Assembly (NCBI GenBank): GCA_902767845.1
Contig: CACXIV010000011.1
Span: 1 to 41,916 of the forward strand
Direction: 5' to 3'
DNA: 41,916 nt
From: an uncultured Ruminococcus sp.
GTDB lineage: Bacteria; Bacillota; Clostridia; Oscillospirales; Acutalibacteraceae
Numbering within the stretch: the first letter of the stretch is position 1; each line of letters starts with the position of its first letter. Position numbers and translations under genes: made by a program. Shown here piece by piece: positions 24,545 to 32,731 of the stretch. The notes below the pieces were generated by a model. That model did not search any database. It worked only from the letters and a program-made list of their open reading frames with translations, and had not been told where the DNA came from.

Positions 24545-26530
24545 ATGGAAGAACAACTGTATTACAAGGACGCCCTCAAGCTCGCGCAGAAGGACTACCG
24601 CGCGTGCATTTCAAAGGGTATTTCGCCATGCCTTCCCGTGCTTGACGACTTTGTGTCGGCAAGCAACGTCGCGAACGCCGTAGATCTCGGAGTCGTCCAG
24701 ATCCCGGCGGATATGATAGTGGGCACAAAGACAAGGGGAAGGATGAACGCCTTTAGCACGAGCTTTATGCCGCTGCTCGAGGACGGCACCGAGTTTGCCG
24801 ACAAGTGGAAGCGCCTATGCAACGCGCACCTTACCGAGGGTATACGCGATCCGATCAAGGCTTACGAATACATGAACCGCTACTACGTGGAGGAGGGCAA
24901 CAAGCGCGTAAGCGTGCTTAAATTCTTTGACGCGCTCACTATTCCCGGCCACGTTATCCGCATAATGCCGGAGGGCAGCGGCGAGGAGGTCGAGCTCTAC
25001 AACGAGTTCGTTGACTTCTACAAATACAGCAAGGTGAACTTTATCGAGTTCAGCAAAAAGGGAAGCTACCTTGAGCTTCAAAAGCTGCTCGGCAAGGAAG
25101 CCGGCGAGGATTGGTCGGACGACGACCGCAGCGAGTTCACCGGAACCTACTACTACTTCAAAAAGGCTTACATCGCGAGCGGCGGCGACAAGCTGCAGTC
25201 CACCGTGGGCGACGCCATGCTCAGCTATATCAAGGTCTACGGCTATCCGGAGCTTTCCAACACCGATACCGCCGACATCAAAAAGAACCTCAGCAAGATG
25301 TGGGAGGAGGTCAAGCTCCAGGAGGCCGACGAGCCGATCGAGCTCAGCGCCGAACCCGGCGAGGAGGTAAAGCAGAGCGTTATCTCAAAAATGCTCTCCG
25401 TTACCGTTCCGGCTCCCAAGCGCATGAAGGTAGCCTTTGTCCACGACGGCTCTCCCGAAAAATCAGGCTGGATCCACGATCACGAGAAGGGCAGGAACTA
25501 CGTTCAGCGCGTTTTCGAGGATAAGATCGAGACGATCGCCTACAACAACGCCATGAACAGCGCCCTTGACAACAATCCTCAGGAGGTTATCCAGCAGGCG
25601 ATAGACGAAGGGGCTAAGATCGTTTTCACGACCTCGCCGAGGCTCACTCAGGCAAGCCTCAGGGCGGCGATCGACAATCCCGATATAATCATAATGAACT
25701 GCTCGCTCAACAAATCGCACCGCTATATCCGCTCCTACTACACCAGAATGTACGAGGCTAAGTTTATCCTCGGAGCCCTTGCCGGCTCGCTGACCGAAAG
25801 CGGAAACCTCGGTTACGTCTGCGACTACCCGATCTACGGTCAGATCGCGGGTATAAACGCGTTCGCGCTCGGCGCTCAAATGGCTAATCCGCGCGCCAAG
25901 GTGTATCTTGAGTGGTCGTCTATCCTCGGAGCCAAGGAGGCAGCCAAAAAGCTCGCCGAAAGAAGGATCCACTACATCTCTTCTCAGGATACCGCGAGGT
26001 TCCGCGATGACGACCGCGAGAGCTTCGGACTGTCTTACGTCAGGGACGATCAGCGCGAGCTGCTCGCCAATCCCGTTTGGAAGTGGGGAGTTTATTACGA
26101 GGAGATCCTTCGCAGGGTGTTCAACAAGACCATGCAGGCGGAGTATGAAAAAAGCAACAAGGCTCTCAACTACTACTGGGGAATGTCGGCAGGCGTAGTC
26201 GATATCGGCTATTCGCTGACGCTCGGACGCGCGTCAAGACGATTCGCGGAGTTTTTGCAGGAGAGCATCACGCGCAACGTCTGCACTCCGTTCTTGACCC
26301 CGATCTACACCCAGAGCGGCGATGTTATCGGAAAGGGACAAAAATCCCTGAGCCTCGATCAGATCATCAGCATGGACTACCTTGTAGAGAACGTAGTCGG
26401 CAGTATCCCTCAGTATGACGAGCTCAGCCCCATGGGCAAGGCTACGGTCGATACCGCCGGAGTCGAGAGCGCTCAGAGCACTGCCGTCCCGGCTGATGAC
26501 GAGGACAGGAAAGACGGTGAGAAAAAATGA
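24545..26530 (+). CDS. Cytosolic BMP/PnrA-like binding protein fused to an N-terminal ParB-like segment
   Basis: A 661-residue protein with no signal peptide or membrane helix. Residues of about 1-130 contain DLGVVQIPADMIVGTKTRGRMNAF and YYVEEGNKRVSVLKFF, which has the look of the ParB/sulfiredoxin-like fold (canonical GNxRxxAL). Residues of about 131-290 are a charged helical linker. From about 294 (MKVAFVHDGSPEKSGWIHDHEKGRNYVQ) to 630 it resembles the basic membrane protein/PnrA periplasmic-binding domain that binds nucleosides, including IVFTTSPRLTQASLRAAIDNPDI and FILGALAGSLTESGNLGYVCDYPI. Since it lacks an export signal, a cytosolic nucleoside or other ligand sensor is more likely than a transport receptor. 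It overlaps the phosphoesterase gene by four bases. Related fusions occur in Clostridia to my knowledge, function unsettled. Confidence 0.78.
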   Translation: MEEQLYYKDALKLAQKDYRACISKGISPCLPVLDDFVSASNVANAVDLGVVQIPADMIVGTKTRGRMNAFSTSFMPLLEDGTEFADKWKRLCNAHLTEGIRDPIKAYEYMNRYYVEEGNKRVSVLKFFDALTIPGHVIRIMPEGSGEEVELYNEFVDFYKYSKVNFIEFSKKGSYLELQKLLGKEAGEDWSDDDRSEFTGTYYYFKKAYIASGGDKLQSTVGDAMLSYIKVYGYPELSNTDTADIKKNLSKMWEEVKLQEADEPIELSAEPGEEVKQSVISKMLSVTVPAPKRMKVAFVHDGSPEKSGWIHDHEKGRNYVQRVFEDKIETIAYNNAMNSALDNNPQEVIQQAIDEGAKIVFTTSPRLTQASLRAAIDNPDIIIMNCSLNKSHRYIRSYYTRMYEAKFILGALAGSLTESGNLGYVCDYPIYGQIAGINAFALGAQMANPRAKVYLEWSSILGAKEAAKKLAERRIHYISSQDTARFRDDDRESFGLSYVRDDQRELLANPVWKWGVYYEEILRRVFNKTMQAEYEKSNKALNYYWGMSAGVVDIGYSLTLGRASRRFAEFLQESITRNVCTPFLTPIYTQSGDVIGKGQKSLSLDQIISMDYLVENVVGSIPQYDELSPMGKATVDTAGVESAQSTAVPADDEDRKDGEKK

Positions 26531-27120
26531 GAATCCTCGCTGTTTCCGACGTTGAGTCAAAATACCTTTATGATTACTACACACCCGGCAAGCTCGACAA
26601 CCTTGATTTGATCATAGCGTGCGGAGATCTGTCCGAGGAGTATCTGGAATTTCTGGTTACTCTCGCGGACGTTCCGCTGCTGTATGTCCACGGCAACCAC
26701 GACGATCATTTCAAGCGCGAGCCCGAGGGCTGCGTCTGTATCGACGATAAATTTTATGAGTACAATGGAGTCCGGTTCGTGGGTCTCGGCGGCTGTTACC
26801 GCTACAAGGAAGGCAAGTACATGTACACCGAGCGCAAGATGAAGCTCAGGGTGCAGAAGCTCTGGCTAAAGATACGCAGGCACCACGGCTTTGACGTGCT
26901 CGTCACCCACGCTCCGGCATGGCATCTGAACGACTTTGACAACCTGACCCACAGGGGGTTCAACTGCTTCAATACCCTGCTCGACAAGTTCAAGCCAAAG
27001 CTTTTCTTCCACGGACACGTACATACCAATTACGGCGCGCGTATTCCTCGCAAATGCGAGCATAACGGCACCGTAGTGATAAACGCCACCGATCATTACA
27101 TTCTGGAGATCGACATTTAG
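26527..27120 (+). CDS. Calcineurin-like metallophosphoesterase
   Basis: A 197-residue cytosolic hydrolase of the calcineurin-like fold. Conserved metal motifs are visible: Asp8 (SDVE), GD at 33-34, GNHDD at 56-60, His128 (THAP) and GHVH at 163-166. The first motif, normally D-x-H, reads D-V-E with Glu10 in place of His; this may be a subfamily trait. The start codon overlaps the stop of the BMP-like gene (ATGA), so the two are coupled. The substrate is unknown; cyclic nucleotides or phosphodiesters are typical of the family. Confidence 0.87.
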   Translation: MRILAVSDVESKYLYDYYTPGKLDNLDLIIACGDLSEEYLEFLVTLADVPLLYVHGNHDDHFKREPEGCVCIDDKFYEYNGVRFVGLGGCYRYKEGKYMYTERKMKLRVQKLWLKIRRHHGFDVLVTHAPAWHLNDFDNLTHRGFNCFNTLLDKFKPKLFFHGHVHTNYGARIPRKCEHNGTVVINATDHYILEIDI

Positions 27121-27136
27121 GATTTTTGAAACAAAC

Positions 27137-27910
27137 ATGAAAATCACAGCATTGACCGAAAACACATCAAAGGCCGGTCTGCCCTTTGAGCACGGACTGA
27201 GCCTGTATATCAGGACTGACACCCTCGATATCCTTTTCGACTCGGGTCAGACAGAGCTTTTCGCCCAAAACGCCGAAGCGCTCGGTATCGACCTCGGCAA
27301 GATCGACATAGCGGTGCTGTCCCACGGTCACTATGACCACGGCGGAGGGCTCGGGCGTTTTCTCGAGCTCAACGGAGCCGCTCCCGTGTACCTCAGCAAA
27401 TACGCCTTCGAGCCGCATTACAGGGGAGAGGAAAAGTACATCGGGCTCGATCCCGACCTAAAAAACAGCCGAAGGCTGATTTTTACCGACGGCGTGACCG
27501 AGATCGCCGAGGGACTGACGCTGTACTCCTGCAACGACAGAGAAAAGCTGCTTGACCTCGGCTCCTTCGGGCTGAATACGGAGAGGGACGGAGCGCTGAT
27601 CCCCGACGACTTCCGCCATGAGCACTACCTCATGATAGAGGAAAACGGCAAACGCGTGCTTATCAGCGGCTGCTCGCACAAGGGGATCGTCAATATTGTC
27701 GACTGGTTCAGACCCGACGTGCTCGTCGGAGGCTTCCACCTGTCAAAGCTCGAGCCGGGAGAGAAGCTCAGATCCGTCGCCGAAAAGCTCGATTCCTACG
27801 GCACGTTTTACTATACCTGCCACTGCACGGGCGAAAGGCAGTACGGGTTTATGAAGCGGTACATGAGCCGTCTTGAGTACATTTCGGCAGGGGAAAGCAT
27901 TACGGTGTGA
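27137..27910 (+). CDS. Metallo-beta-lactamase-fold hydrolase
   Basis: A 257-residue MBL-fold protein. The metal motif HGHYDHGGG (His63, His65, Asp67, His68) is clear, and the later ligands appear in SGCSHKGIVNIV and near the C-terminal CHCTGERQYGFM. The general form, with DILFDSGQTELFAQNAEALGIDL before the metal motif, matches the group annotated as dihydropterin/DHPS-like MBL proteins. It follows the phosphoesterase by 16 bases. The three genes may form a small operon acting on a nucleotide-like compound, but the substrate is unknown. No strong terminator follows. Confidence 0.85.
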   Translation: MKITALTENTSKAGLPFEHGLSLYIRTDTLDILFDSGQTELFAQNAEALGIDLGKIDIAVLSHGHYDHGGGLGRFLELNGAAPVYLSKYAFEPHYRGEEKYIGLDPDLKNSRRLIFTDGVTEIAEGLTLYSCNDREKLLDLGSFGLNTERDGALIPDDFRHEHYLMIEENGKRVLISGCSHKGIVNIVDWFRPDVLVGGFHLSKLEPGEKLRSVAEKLDSYGTFYYTCHCTGERQYGFMKRYMSRLEYISAGESITV

Positions 27911-27965
27911 ATCTTTATGAACGCTTTAGCACTTTAGTGTAATATAAAAACATTCAGAAAAAGTA

Positions 27966-27994
27966 TTGACAAATCCGATTTTTCGGTATAGAAT
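27966..27994 (+). promoter_or_regulatory. Promoter of the T-box leader and trpB
   Basis: TTGACA (27966-27971), 17-base spacer, TAGAAT (27989-27994). Transcription starts near 28001, directly before the leader's first stem. Confidence 0.88.
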
Positions 27995-28000
27995 ATTGTA

Positions 28001-28304
28001 AATGAAAACCGATGAGGAAGAGTGAGTAGGCGCTGCCTCTTCTCTTAAAGAGAGTCGCGGACGGTGAGATCGCGGCAGAGAACACAGGGCTGAATGGACT
28101 TCCGAGGGCGAGCAGAAATGCGGACGGTAAACGGTGAGCGCTGCGATCCGTGAGCGTTGGCAGAGTATGTGAGACGGAACTGGACTTTCCGTGATCAAAG
28201 GTCAGCGTATGTCAGTACGCGTTAAGAGGACGATTTATCGTCAAGCAGGGTGGCACCGCAGGATATTATCCTGTCCCGGCAGTTTTGTCGGGACAGGTTT
28301 TTTG
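28001..28304 (+). promoter_or_regulatory. T-box riboswitch leader, tryptophan type
   Basis: This leader senses uncharged tRNA and controls transcription of trpB. The conserved T-box core AGGGTGGCACCGC is at 28247-28259, and its TGGC (28251-28254) pairs with a tRNA 3' end NCCA, where N is G. Upstream, AGAGAGTCGCGGACGGTGAG is the stem I AG-bulge/loop region. In TGAATGGACTTCCGAG the likely specifier is TGG at 28095-28097, the tryptophan codon. A G discriminator base fits tRNA-Trp. The terminator stem (28270-28278 with 28289-28297) and six T follow, and the antiterminator competes with it. Calling it Trp rests on specifier placement by eye. Confidence 0.92.
28270..28303 (+). terminator. Regulatory terminator of the T-box leader
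   Basis: A nine-bp stem (CCTGTCCCG with CGGGACAGG), a ten-base loop and TTTTTT. It forms when tRNA-Trp is charged and stops transcription before trpB. Confidence 0.9.
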
Positions 28305-28409
28305 TTTTAAAATAACATGGGGGAATATTGATGTTGTTAACAAAACGATGGCGCTGATAATATCAACAGCAAACCGAAACAAATCTTAAATCAAAAAGGA
28401 GAAATCATT

Positions 28410-29792
28410 ATGTCAGAAAACAAAATCCCTTATAAAATTTATCTATCCGAAAACGAGATCCCTTCACAGTGGTATAACCTCAGAGCGGACATGAAAAACA
28501 AGCCCGCTCCGCTGCTCAACCCCGGAACGGGTCAGCCCATGACCGCGGAGGAGCTCTCGGGAGTATTCTGCGAGGAGCTTGTTCAGCAGGAGCTCGACGA
28601 CACAACTCCGTTCATCGACATCCCGCAGGAGATCCGGGATTTCTACAAGATGTACCGTCCGGCTCCGCTTGTTCGCGCCTACTGTCTTGAAAAGGCGCTC
28701 GGCACTCCGGCGAAGATCTACTACAAGTTCGAGGGCAACAACACCAGCGGCAGCCACAAGCTCAACTCCGCTATCGCTCAGGCGTATTACGCCAAAAAGC
28801 AGGGCTTAAAGGGCGTTACCACAGAGACCGGAGCAGGTCAGTGGGGCACGGCGCTCTCTATGGCGTGCGCTTATCTCGGACTTGACTGCAAGGTTTACAT
28901 GGTCAAGGTAAGCTACGAGCAAAAGCCCTTCAGACGCGAGGTAATGCGCACCTACGGCGCGGAGGTAACTCCCTCTCCGTCAAACACTACCGAAATCGGC
29001 AGAAAGATCCTTGCCGAGCATCCCGGCACAACGGGCAGCCTCGGCTGCGCGATCTCCGAGGCGGTAGAGGTTGCCGTAACAAACCCCGGATACCGCTACG
29101 TGCTCGGCTCTGTTCTTAACCAGGTGCTCCTCCACCAGAGCGTTATCGGTCTTGAGGCAAAGGCTGCGCTTGATAAATACAACGTAACTCCCAATATCAT
29201 CATCGGCTGCGCCGGCGGCGGATCAAACCTTGGCGGACTTATCGCTCCCTTCATGGGCGAAAAGCTCAGAGGCGAAAAGGATTACCGCATTATCGCCGTT
29301 GAGCCTGCGTCATGTCCGAGCTTCACGCGCGGCAAGTTCGCTTACGACTTCTGCGACACGGGCATGATCTGTCCGCTCGCCAAGATGTACACCCTCGGTT
29401 CGGGCTTCATCCCCTCCGCGAACCACGCCGGCGGACTCCGCTTCCACGGAATGTCCACAACCCTCAGCCAGCTTTATCACGACGGCTATATGGAGGCTAC
29501 CTCCGTTGAACAGACCTCGGTATTCGAGGCTGCCGAGCAGTTCGCAAGAGTCGAGGGCATCCTTCCCGCTCCCGAAAGCTCGCACGCTATCCGCGTCGCT
29601 ATCGACGAGGCTCTCAAGTGCAAGGAGACAGGCGAGGAAAAGACTATCCTCTTCGGACTCACCGGCACGGGCTACTTCGACATGGTCGCCTACGAGAAGT
29701 TCAACGACGGCGAGATGTCCGACTACATCCCCACCGACGAAGACCTCGCCGCGAGCATCAACACTCTCCCCAAGGTTCCCGGTCAGGAGTAA
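28410..29792 (+). CDS. trpB: Tryptophan synthase beta chain, TrpB2-like, stand-alone
   Basis: PLP enzyme that joins indole and serine to make tryptophan. The 460 residues exceed the about 400 of classical TrpB and match the TrpB2 class, with the long N-terminal extension (IPYKIYLSENEIPSQWYNLRADM). The PLP lysine is Lys117 in GSHKLNSA, the catalytic Glu139 in TETGAGQWG, and the phosphate-binding loop is CAGGGSNLGG. There is no trpA or other trp gene nearby; the gene stands alone behind a Trp T-box. This suits indole salvage rather than full biosynthesis. The start ATG has AAAAAGGAG. Confidence 0.94.
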   Translation: MSENKIPYKIYLSENEIPSQWYNLRADMKNKPAPLLNPGTGQPMTAEELSGVFCEELVQQELDDTTPFIDIPQEIRDFYKMYRPAPLVRAYCLEKALGTPAKIYYKFEGNNTSGSHKLNSAIAQAYYAKKQGLKGVTTETGAGQWGTALSMACAYLGLDCKVYMVKVSYEQKPFRREVMRTYGAEVTPSPSNTTEIGRKILAEHPGTTGSLGCAISEAVEVAVTNPGYRYVLGSVLNQVLLHQSVIGLEAKAALDKYNVTPNIIIGCAGGGSNLGGLIAPFMGEKLRGEKDYRIIAVEPASCPSFTRGKFAYDFCDTGMICPLAKMYTLGSGFIPSANHAGGLRFHGMSTTLSQLYHDGYMEATSVEQTSVFEAAEQFARVEGILPAPESSHAIRVAIDEALKCKETGEEKTILFGLTGTGYFDMVAYEKFNDGEMSDYIPTDEDLAASINTLPKVPGQE

Positions 29793-29815
29793 TACAAATA
29801 AACTGTCAGCTATCG

Positions 29816-29850
29816 GAGCTGCCGGCGCTATGCGTCGGCGGCTCTTTTTC
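29816..29850 (+). terminator. Terminator after trpB
   Basis: GAGCTGCCG (29816-29824) pairs with CGGCGGCTC (29836-29844) with one T-G pair and is followed by TTTTT. Confidence 0.88.
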
Positions 29851-29879
29851 TTGACTATATCCTCCTAAAATGCTATAAT
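29851..29879 (+). promoter_or_regulatory. Promoter of the asparagine synthetase-like gene
   Basis: TTGACT (29851-29856) and TATAAT (29874-29879) with a 17-base spacer. The -35 abuts the trpB terminator. Confidence 0.85.
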
Positions 29880-29910
29880 TTTGACATAATTCGACATTGG
29901 GGGTAAGATT

Positions 29911-31440
29911 ATGTCAAAAGCAGAGATCAAATACTACAGCGGATATATCCGCAATTATAAAAAGCTTTGCTCGGAGCTCGGAACAGACCCCGGGCTTAGC
30001 CGCGCCGAGCGCGAGAACGCGATCCTTTTGAAGGCGTATGAGAAGTGGGGCATGGATATGATGGCTCACCTGTACGGCGCGTTCGCCTTCGCGATTTGGG
30101 ACGACGAAAAGCAAAAGCTTTACTGCGTAAGGGATCAGGTCGGTCAAAAGCAGATGTTCTACGCCGTGATCGGCGGAGAATTTGTCTGCTCGGGCGACAT
30201 CGACGAGATCGCGTCAAATCCGAAATTTGAAAAAAAGCTCAACACGGAAATGCTCCAGCAGTACCTTTTCTACGGCTATCCGATCGGCGAACAGACCTTT
30301 TATCAGGGTATCAGCAAGCTTTTGCCCGGTCACTATGCCGAGTTCGACGGCAAAGAGGTAAATACCGTCCGATACTTCAAGCTTGAATTTGAGCCCGACC
30401 GCTCAAAGACAGAGGACGAGTGGGCTATGGAGATCGAAAAGGTCGTTACCGAGATACTCGGCGAGGAGCGCGGCGACAGCGAATGTCCCTACAAGGAATC
30501 GTTCCTTTCGGGCGGTGTGGATTCGTCGTATCTGTTCGCGGCGAGCGACGCGGTACAGGCAAACACCGTCGGCTACGGAGAGCAGGGCTTTGACGAGTCG
30601 GGGCTCGCGCGCCAAACAGCGGAGCTGCTTAACAAAAAATTCGCCGTAAAGATAATCACTCCCGAGGAGTATTTCGAGCGCATCCCCACAGTGATCGACA
30701 AAATGGGACAGCCTCTCGGCGACGCGTCCGCGGTGGCGTTCTCGATCGGCTGCAAGGCGGTCAAGGAGCATGCCGACATCGTCTATTCGGGCGAGGGCAT
30801 CGACGAGTTTTTCGGCGGCTACAACGCCCACAAGCGCGATATCCCCAAGGAATGGACATACCTTACCTGCTCGCACATCATGTCCGAGGACTATGTTAAG
30901 TCGCTTATGCTCGGCTATGACGAGAGCGTCAGGGCGGTAAAGCCCGTAGAGCAGCTCTGGAGCGAGGTGCAGGGACAGGAGCCGCTCAATCAAAAGCTGA
31001 CCGTAGATATTTCGCTCTGGCTCGAGGGAGATATCTACCTAAACACCGACCGCACCAGCACAGCCTGCGGTATCGAGCTCCACACCCCGTTCAGCGATCT
31101 GAGGCTCTTTGACGTGGCGCGCAGGATACCGCCCGAGTATAAGTTCGCCCACGATCAGAACAAGTATGTTTTCCGCAAGGCGGCAAGCTATGTCCTTCCC
31201 GACGAGGTCGCCTTCCGCAAAAAGGTCGGCTTCCCCGTACCGGTCAGAAAATGGTTGTCGGACGAGCGCTTCAACAAGCCGATATCCGAAAAGCTCTTCG
31301 GCGAGACCTCTGAAAAATTCTTTGACAGGGACGTGCTCAAAAAGCTTTGGAACGATTACCTCGGCGGCGAGGAACAGCTCTGGGGCAGGGTATACGCGAT
31401 CTACGCATTCCTGCTTTGGTACGATTTAAAATTCTGTTAA
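29911..31440 (+). CDS. Asparagine synthetase-like protein with truncated glutaminase domain
   Basis: A 509-residue protein of the AsnB family. The C-terminal ATP-pyrophosphatase domain is intact in its core: SGGVDSS at residues 200-206, GYGEQGFDESGLARQ, YSGEGIDEFFGGY and the conserved HTPFSDLRLFDVA. The N-terminal glutaminase (Ntn) part starts late, at YYSGYIRNYKKLCSELG, and lacks the first strands and the nucleophile Cys that should follow the start Met. The later glutaminase residues (YEKWG...LYGAFAFAIWDD, VRDQVGQK) remain. Nothing upstream of 29911 encodes the missing part: a promoter sits there. So it probably uses free ammonia, or serves in another amidation. The Ala-Trp-Asp segment, and homology overall, leave no doubt about the fold. 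Confidence 0.88.
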   Translation: MSKAEIKYYSGYIRNYKKLCSELGTDPGLSRAERENAILLKAYEKWGMDMMAHLYGAFAFAIWDDEKQKLYCVRDQVGQKQMFYAVIGGEFVCSGDIDEIASNPKFEKKLNTEMLQQYLFYGYPIGEQTFYQGISKLLPGHYAEFDGKEVNTVRYFKLEFEPDRSKTEDEWAMEIEKVVTEILGEERGDSECPYKESFLSGGVDSSYLFAASDAVQANTVGYGEQGFDESGLARQTAELLNKKFAVKIITPEEYFERIPTVIDKMGQPLGDASAVAFSIGCKAVKEHADIVYSGEGIDEFFGGYNAHKRDIPKEWTYLTCSHIMSEDYVKSLMLGYDESVRAVKPVEQLWSEVQGQEPLNQKLTVDISLWLEGDIYLNTDRTSTACGIELHTPFSDLRLFDVARRIPPEYKFAHDQNKYVFRKAASYVLPDEVAFRKKVGFPVPVRKWLSDERFNKPISEKLFGETSEKFFDRDVLKKLWNDYLGGEEQLWGRVYAIYAFLLWYDLKFC

Positions 31441-31462
31441 AGAAAAATAAAGCAAATTAAAA

Positions 31463-31497
31463 GGCTCCCTCGACACTTGTTTCGGGGGAGTCGTTTT
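31463..31497 (+). terminator. Terminator after the asparagine synthetase-like gene
   Basis: GGCTCCC pairs with GGGGAGTC, with one G-T pair, around a loop of about 14 bases and is followed by a short T-run. Confidence 0.75.
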
Positions 31498-31526
31498 CTA
31501 TCTTGCAGAGTTTTCCTTATCATTCG

Positions 31527-31740
31527 TAGGGGCGAGCGACACACGTTTCATTCACCGCCCGCGGTTTGGTCAAGACCAAACCCTACAAATGAGATTGCAG
31601 TGGCGGGGCTTGCCCCCGCCTCAAAGCAAACTTTGTGCGTAAATCACAAACTTCGTGCATAGGCGACCGCAAGGGTCGCCACTACAACGTTAAGAAAAAC
31701 GTGGAGATGAAAAAGCGGGTCGGTCAAAACCGACCCCTAC
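31527..31740. repeat. Cluster of REP-like palindromes in a 312-base intergenic region
   Basis: Four perfect or near-perfect hairpins lie in 180 bases: 31563-31582 (GGTTTGGT/ACCAAACC), 31602-31620 (GGCGGGG/CCCCGCC), 31662-31680 (GGCGACC/GGTCGCC) and 31717-31736 (GGGTCGGT/ACCGACCC). Three are followed by CTAC; a GTAGGGGCGA half unit begins the cluster. CAAACTT(T/C)GTGC is repeated at 31628 and 31647. No coding frame is credible here. It looks like a pile-up of dispersed palindromic units of a bacterial REP type. The last hairpin also gives a terminator for the minus-strand gene beside it. Confidence 0.7.
31711..31736 (-). terminator. Probable terminator of the PHP-phosphatase gene
   Basis: On the minus strand the 8-bp stem GGGTCGGT/ACCGACCC is followed by GCTTTTT. 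It lies 17 bases past the stop and is part of the palindrome cluster. Confidence 0.65.
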
Positions 31741-31752
31741 GAAAAATTGTTT

Positions 31753-32535
31753 TTACACTTTTCTGAATTTTAAATTTGAATATTCCGTAAGCGGCAGTTC
31801 CATCGCGTTGAGGTTGAGCGCGCATTGAAAAAACGCGTCGTCGTCAAGCAGCGCCTCGGGCGTGTGGGCGTCATAGCCGATAACTACGCTGTTGCCGATC
31901 TCCGAAGCCAGCTTCCAGAACTCGGGCTTGGGATAGCCCTTATTGTTTTTTACGCCGAGAAGATTGTACTCGAGCGGAATATGCAGCTCCTTGGCGCAAA
32001 CACATAGCTCGGCCATTTTGTCGCGGTAATATCCGGGATCGCCCTTGTAGTACAGAATATCGGGGTGGGCTATGTAGGTGAAAGCTCCCCTGCGCAGTCC
32101 CTCGCACACCTGCTCGACATACCTGTCCAAAAGGCTCTCGTCAAGATTCGGACGCGGCGCATAAAACGAGTCCTTGTCAAACTCGTTGCCGACAAAATGC
32201 TGCCCCATGATCATGTAGTCAAGCTTGTACGGCTTCATGAACTCCATGAACCGGTCGTAGGTTTTGGGATAGTATTCCGCCTCGATTCCGAGCAGGATCT
32301 CGATATCCTTTTCGTATTCCTTTTTCAGATCCCTCACGCTGTTAACATATCCGTCAAATTCCCCGGGGCGCATCCTGAAATAGCTGTAGTATTCCGTGCC
32401 CGGAAAGAACTGCGGACAGTGGTCGGAAAATCCCAGCGCCTTGAAGCCTGCTTTGATCGCCGCTTCAACATATTCCCTGTCCTCGCCCTGAGCGTGATTG
32501 CAGCGCTTGGTGTGGGTGTGAAGATTGTATTTCAT
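31753..32535 (-). CDS. PHP-family phosphatase, histidinol-phosphatase (HisK/HisJ) type
   Basis: A 260-residue PHP-domain hydrolase. Metal ligands appear as HTHTKRCNHA at the N-terminus (His6, His8), SDHCPQ, GIEAEYYP, QHFVG, AHPDI and the C-terminal YDAHTPE. FVGNEFDKDSFYAPRPNL and the overall length match histidinol-phosphatase of the PHP type, which acts in histidine synthesis. No other his gene is present, so a general phosphatase is also possible. The gene stands alone with its own promoter and faces the pfl operon across a 247-base divergent spacer. Confidence 0.82.
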   Translation of the reverse strand: MKYNLHTHTKRCNHAQGEDREYVEAAIKAGFKALGFSDHCPQFFPGTEYYSYFRMRPGEFDGYVNSVRDLKKEYEKDIEILLGIEAEYYPKTYDRFMEFMKPYKLDYMIMGQHFVGNEFDKDSFYAPRPNLDESLLDRYVEQVCEGLRRGAFTYIAHPDILYYKGDPGYYRDKMAELCVCAKELHIPLEYNLLGVKNNKGYPKPEFWKLASEIGNSVVIGYDAHTPEALLDDDAFFQCALNLNAMELPLTEYSNLKFRKV

Positions 32536-32579
32536 GTTTATTTCCTTATCAGAATAATAATGTTTTTTTGTCTGATAAT

Positions 32580-32608
32580 AGTATATAACAAAATAACGGG
32601 ATTTTCAA
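32580..32608 (-). promoter_or_regulatory. Promoter of the PHP-phosphatase gene
   Basis: On the minus strand TTGAAA (32603-32608), 17-base spacer, TATACT (32580-32585). Confidence 0.75.
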
Positions 32609-32684
32609 TAACCGCGGACTTATTTTTGTAACAAAATACGCTGTATTTTCTTATAAAAAATTATAAAATTACAATTTTGCAAAC

Positions 32685-32731
32685 ACACAATATATTGTGT
32701 TATAAACTATTGACACAACCATAACTTGTGT
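32685..32731. promoter_or_regulatory. Two related ACACAA dyads over the pfl promoter (putative operators)
   Basis: ACACAATATATTGTGT (32685-32700) is a perfect 16-base palindrome ten bases before the -35. ACACAA (32713-32718) and TTGTGT (32726-32731) form a second dyad with the same arms and a seven-base centre, overlapping the -35 and spacer. The shared arms suggest one regulator binding twice. They are not the canonical Rex (TTGTGA..TCACAA) or FNR (TTGAT..ATCAA) order, so the regulator is unknown. Confidence 0.6.

Noticed and set aside
32685-32731. Rex or FNR site at the pfl promoter
   Set aside because: Half-sites ACACAA...TTGTGT are inverted with respect to Rex TTGTGA...TCACAA and lack the FNR TTGAT core. 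Kept only as an unassigned operator.
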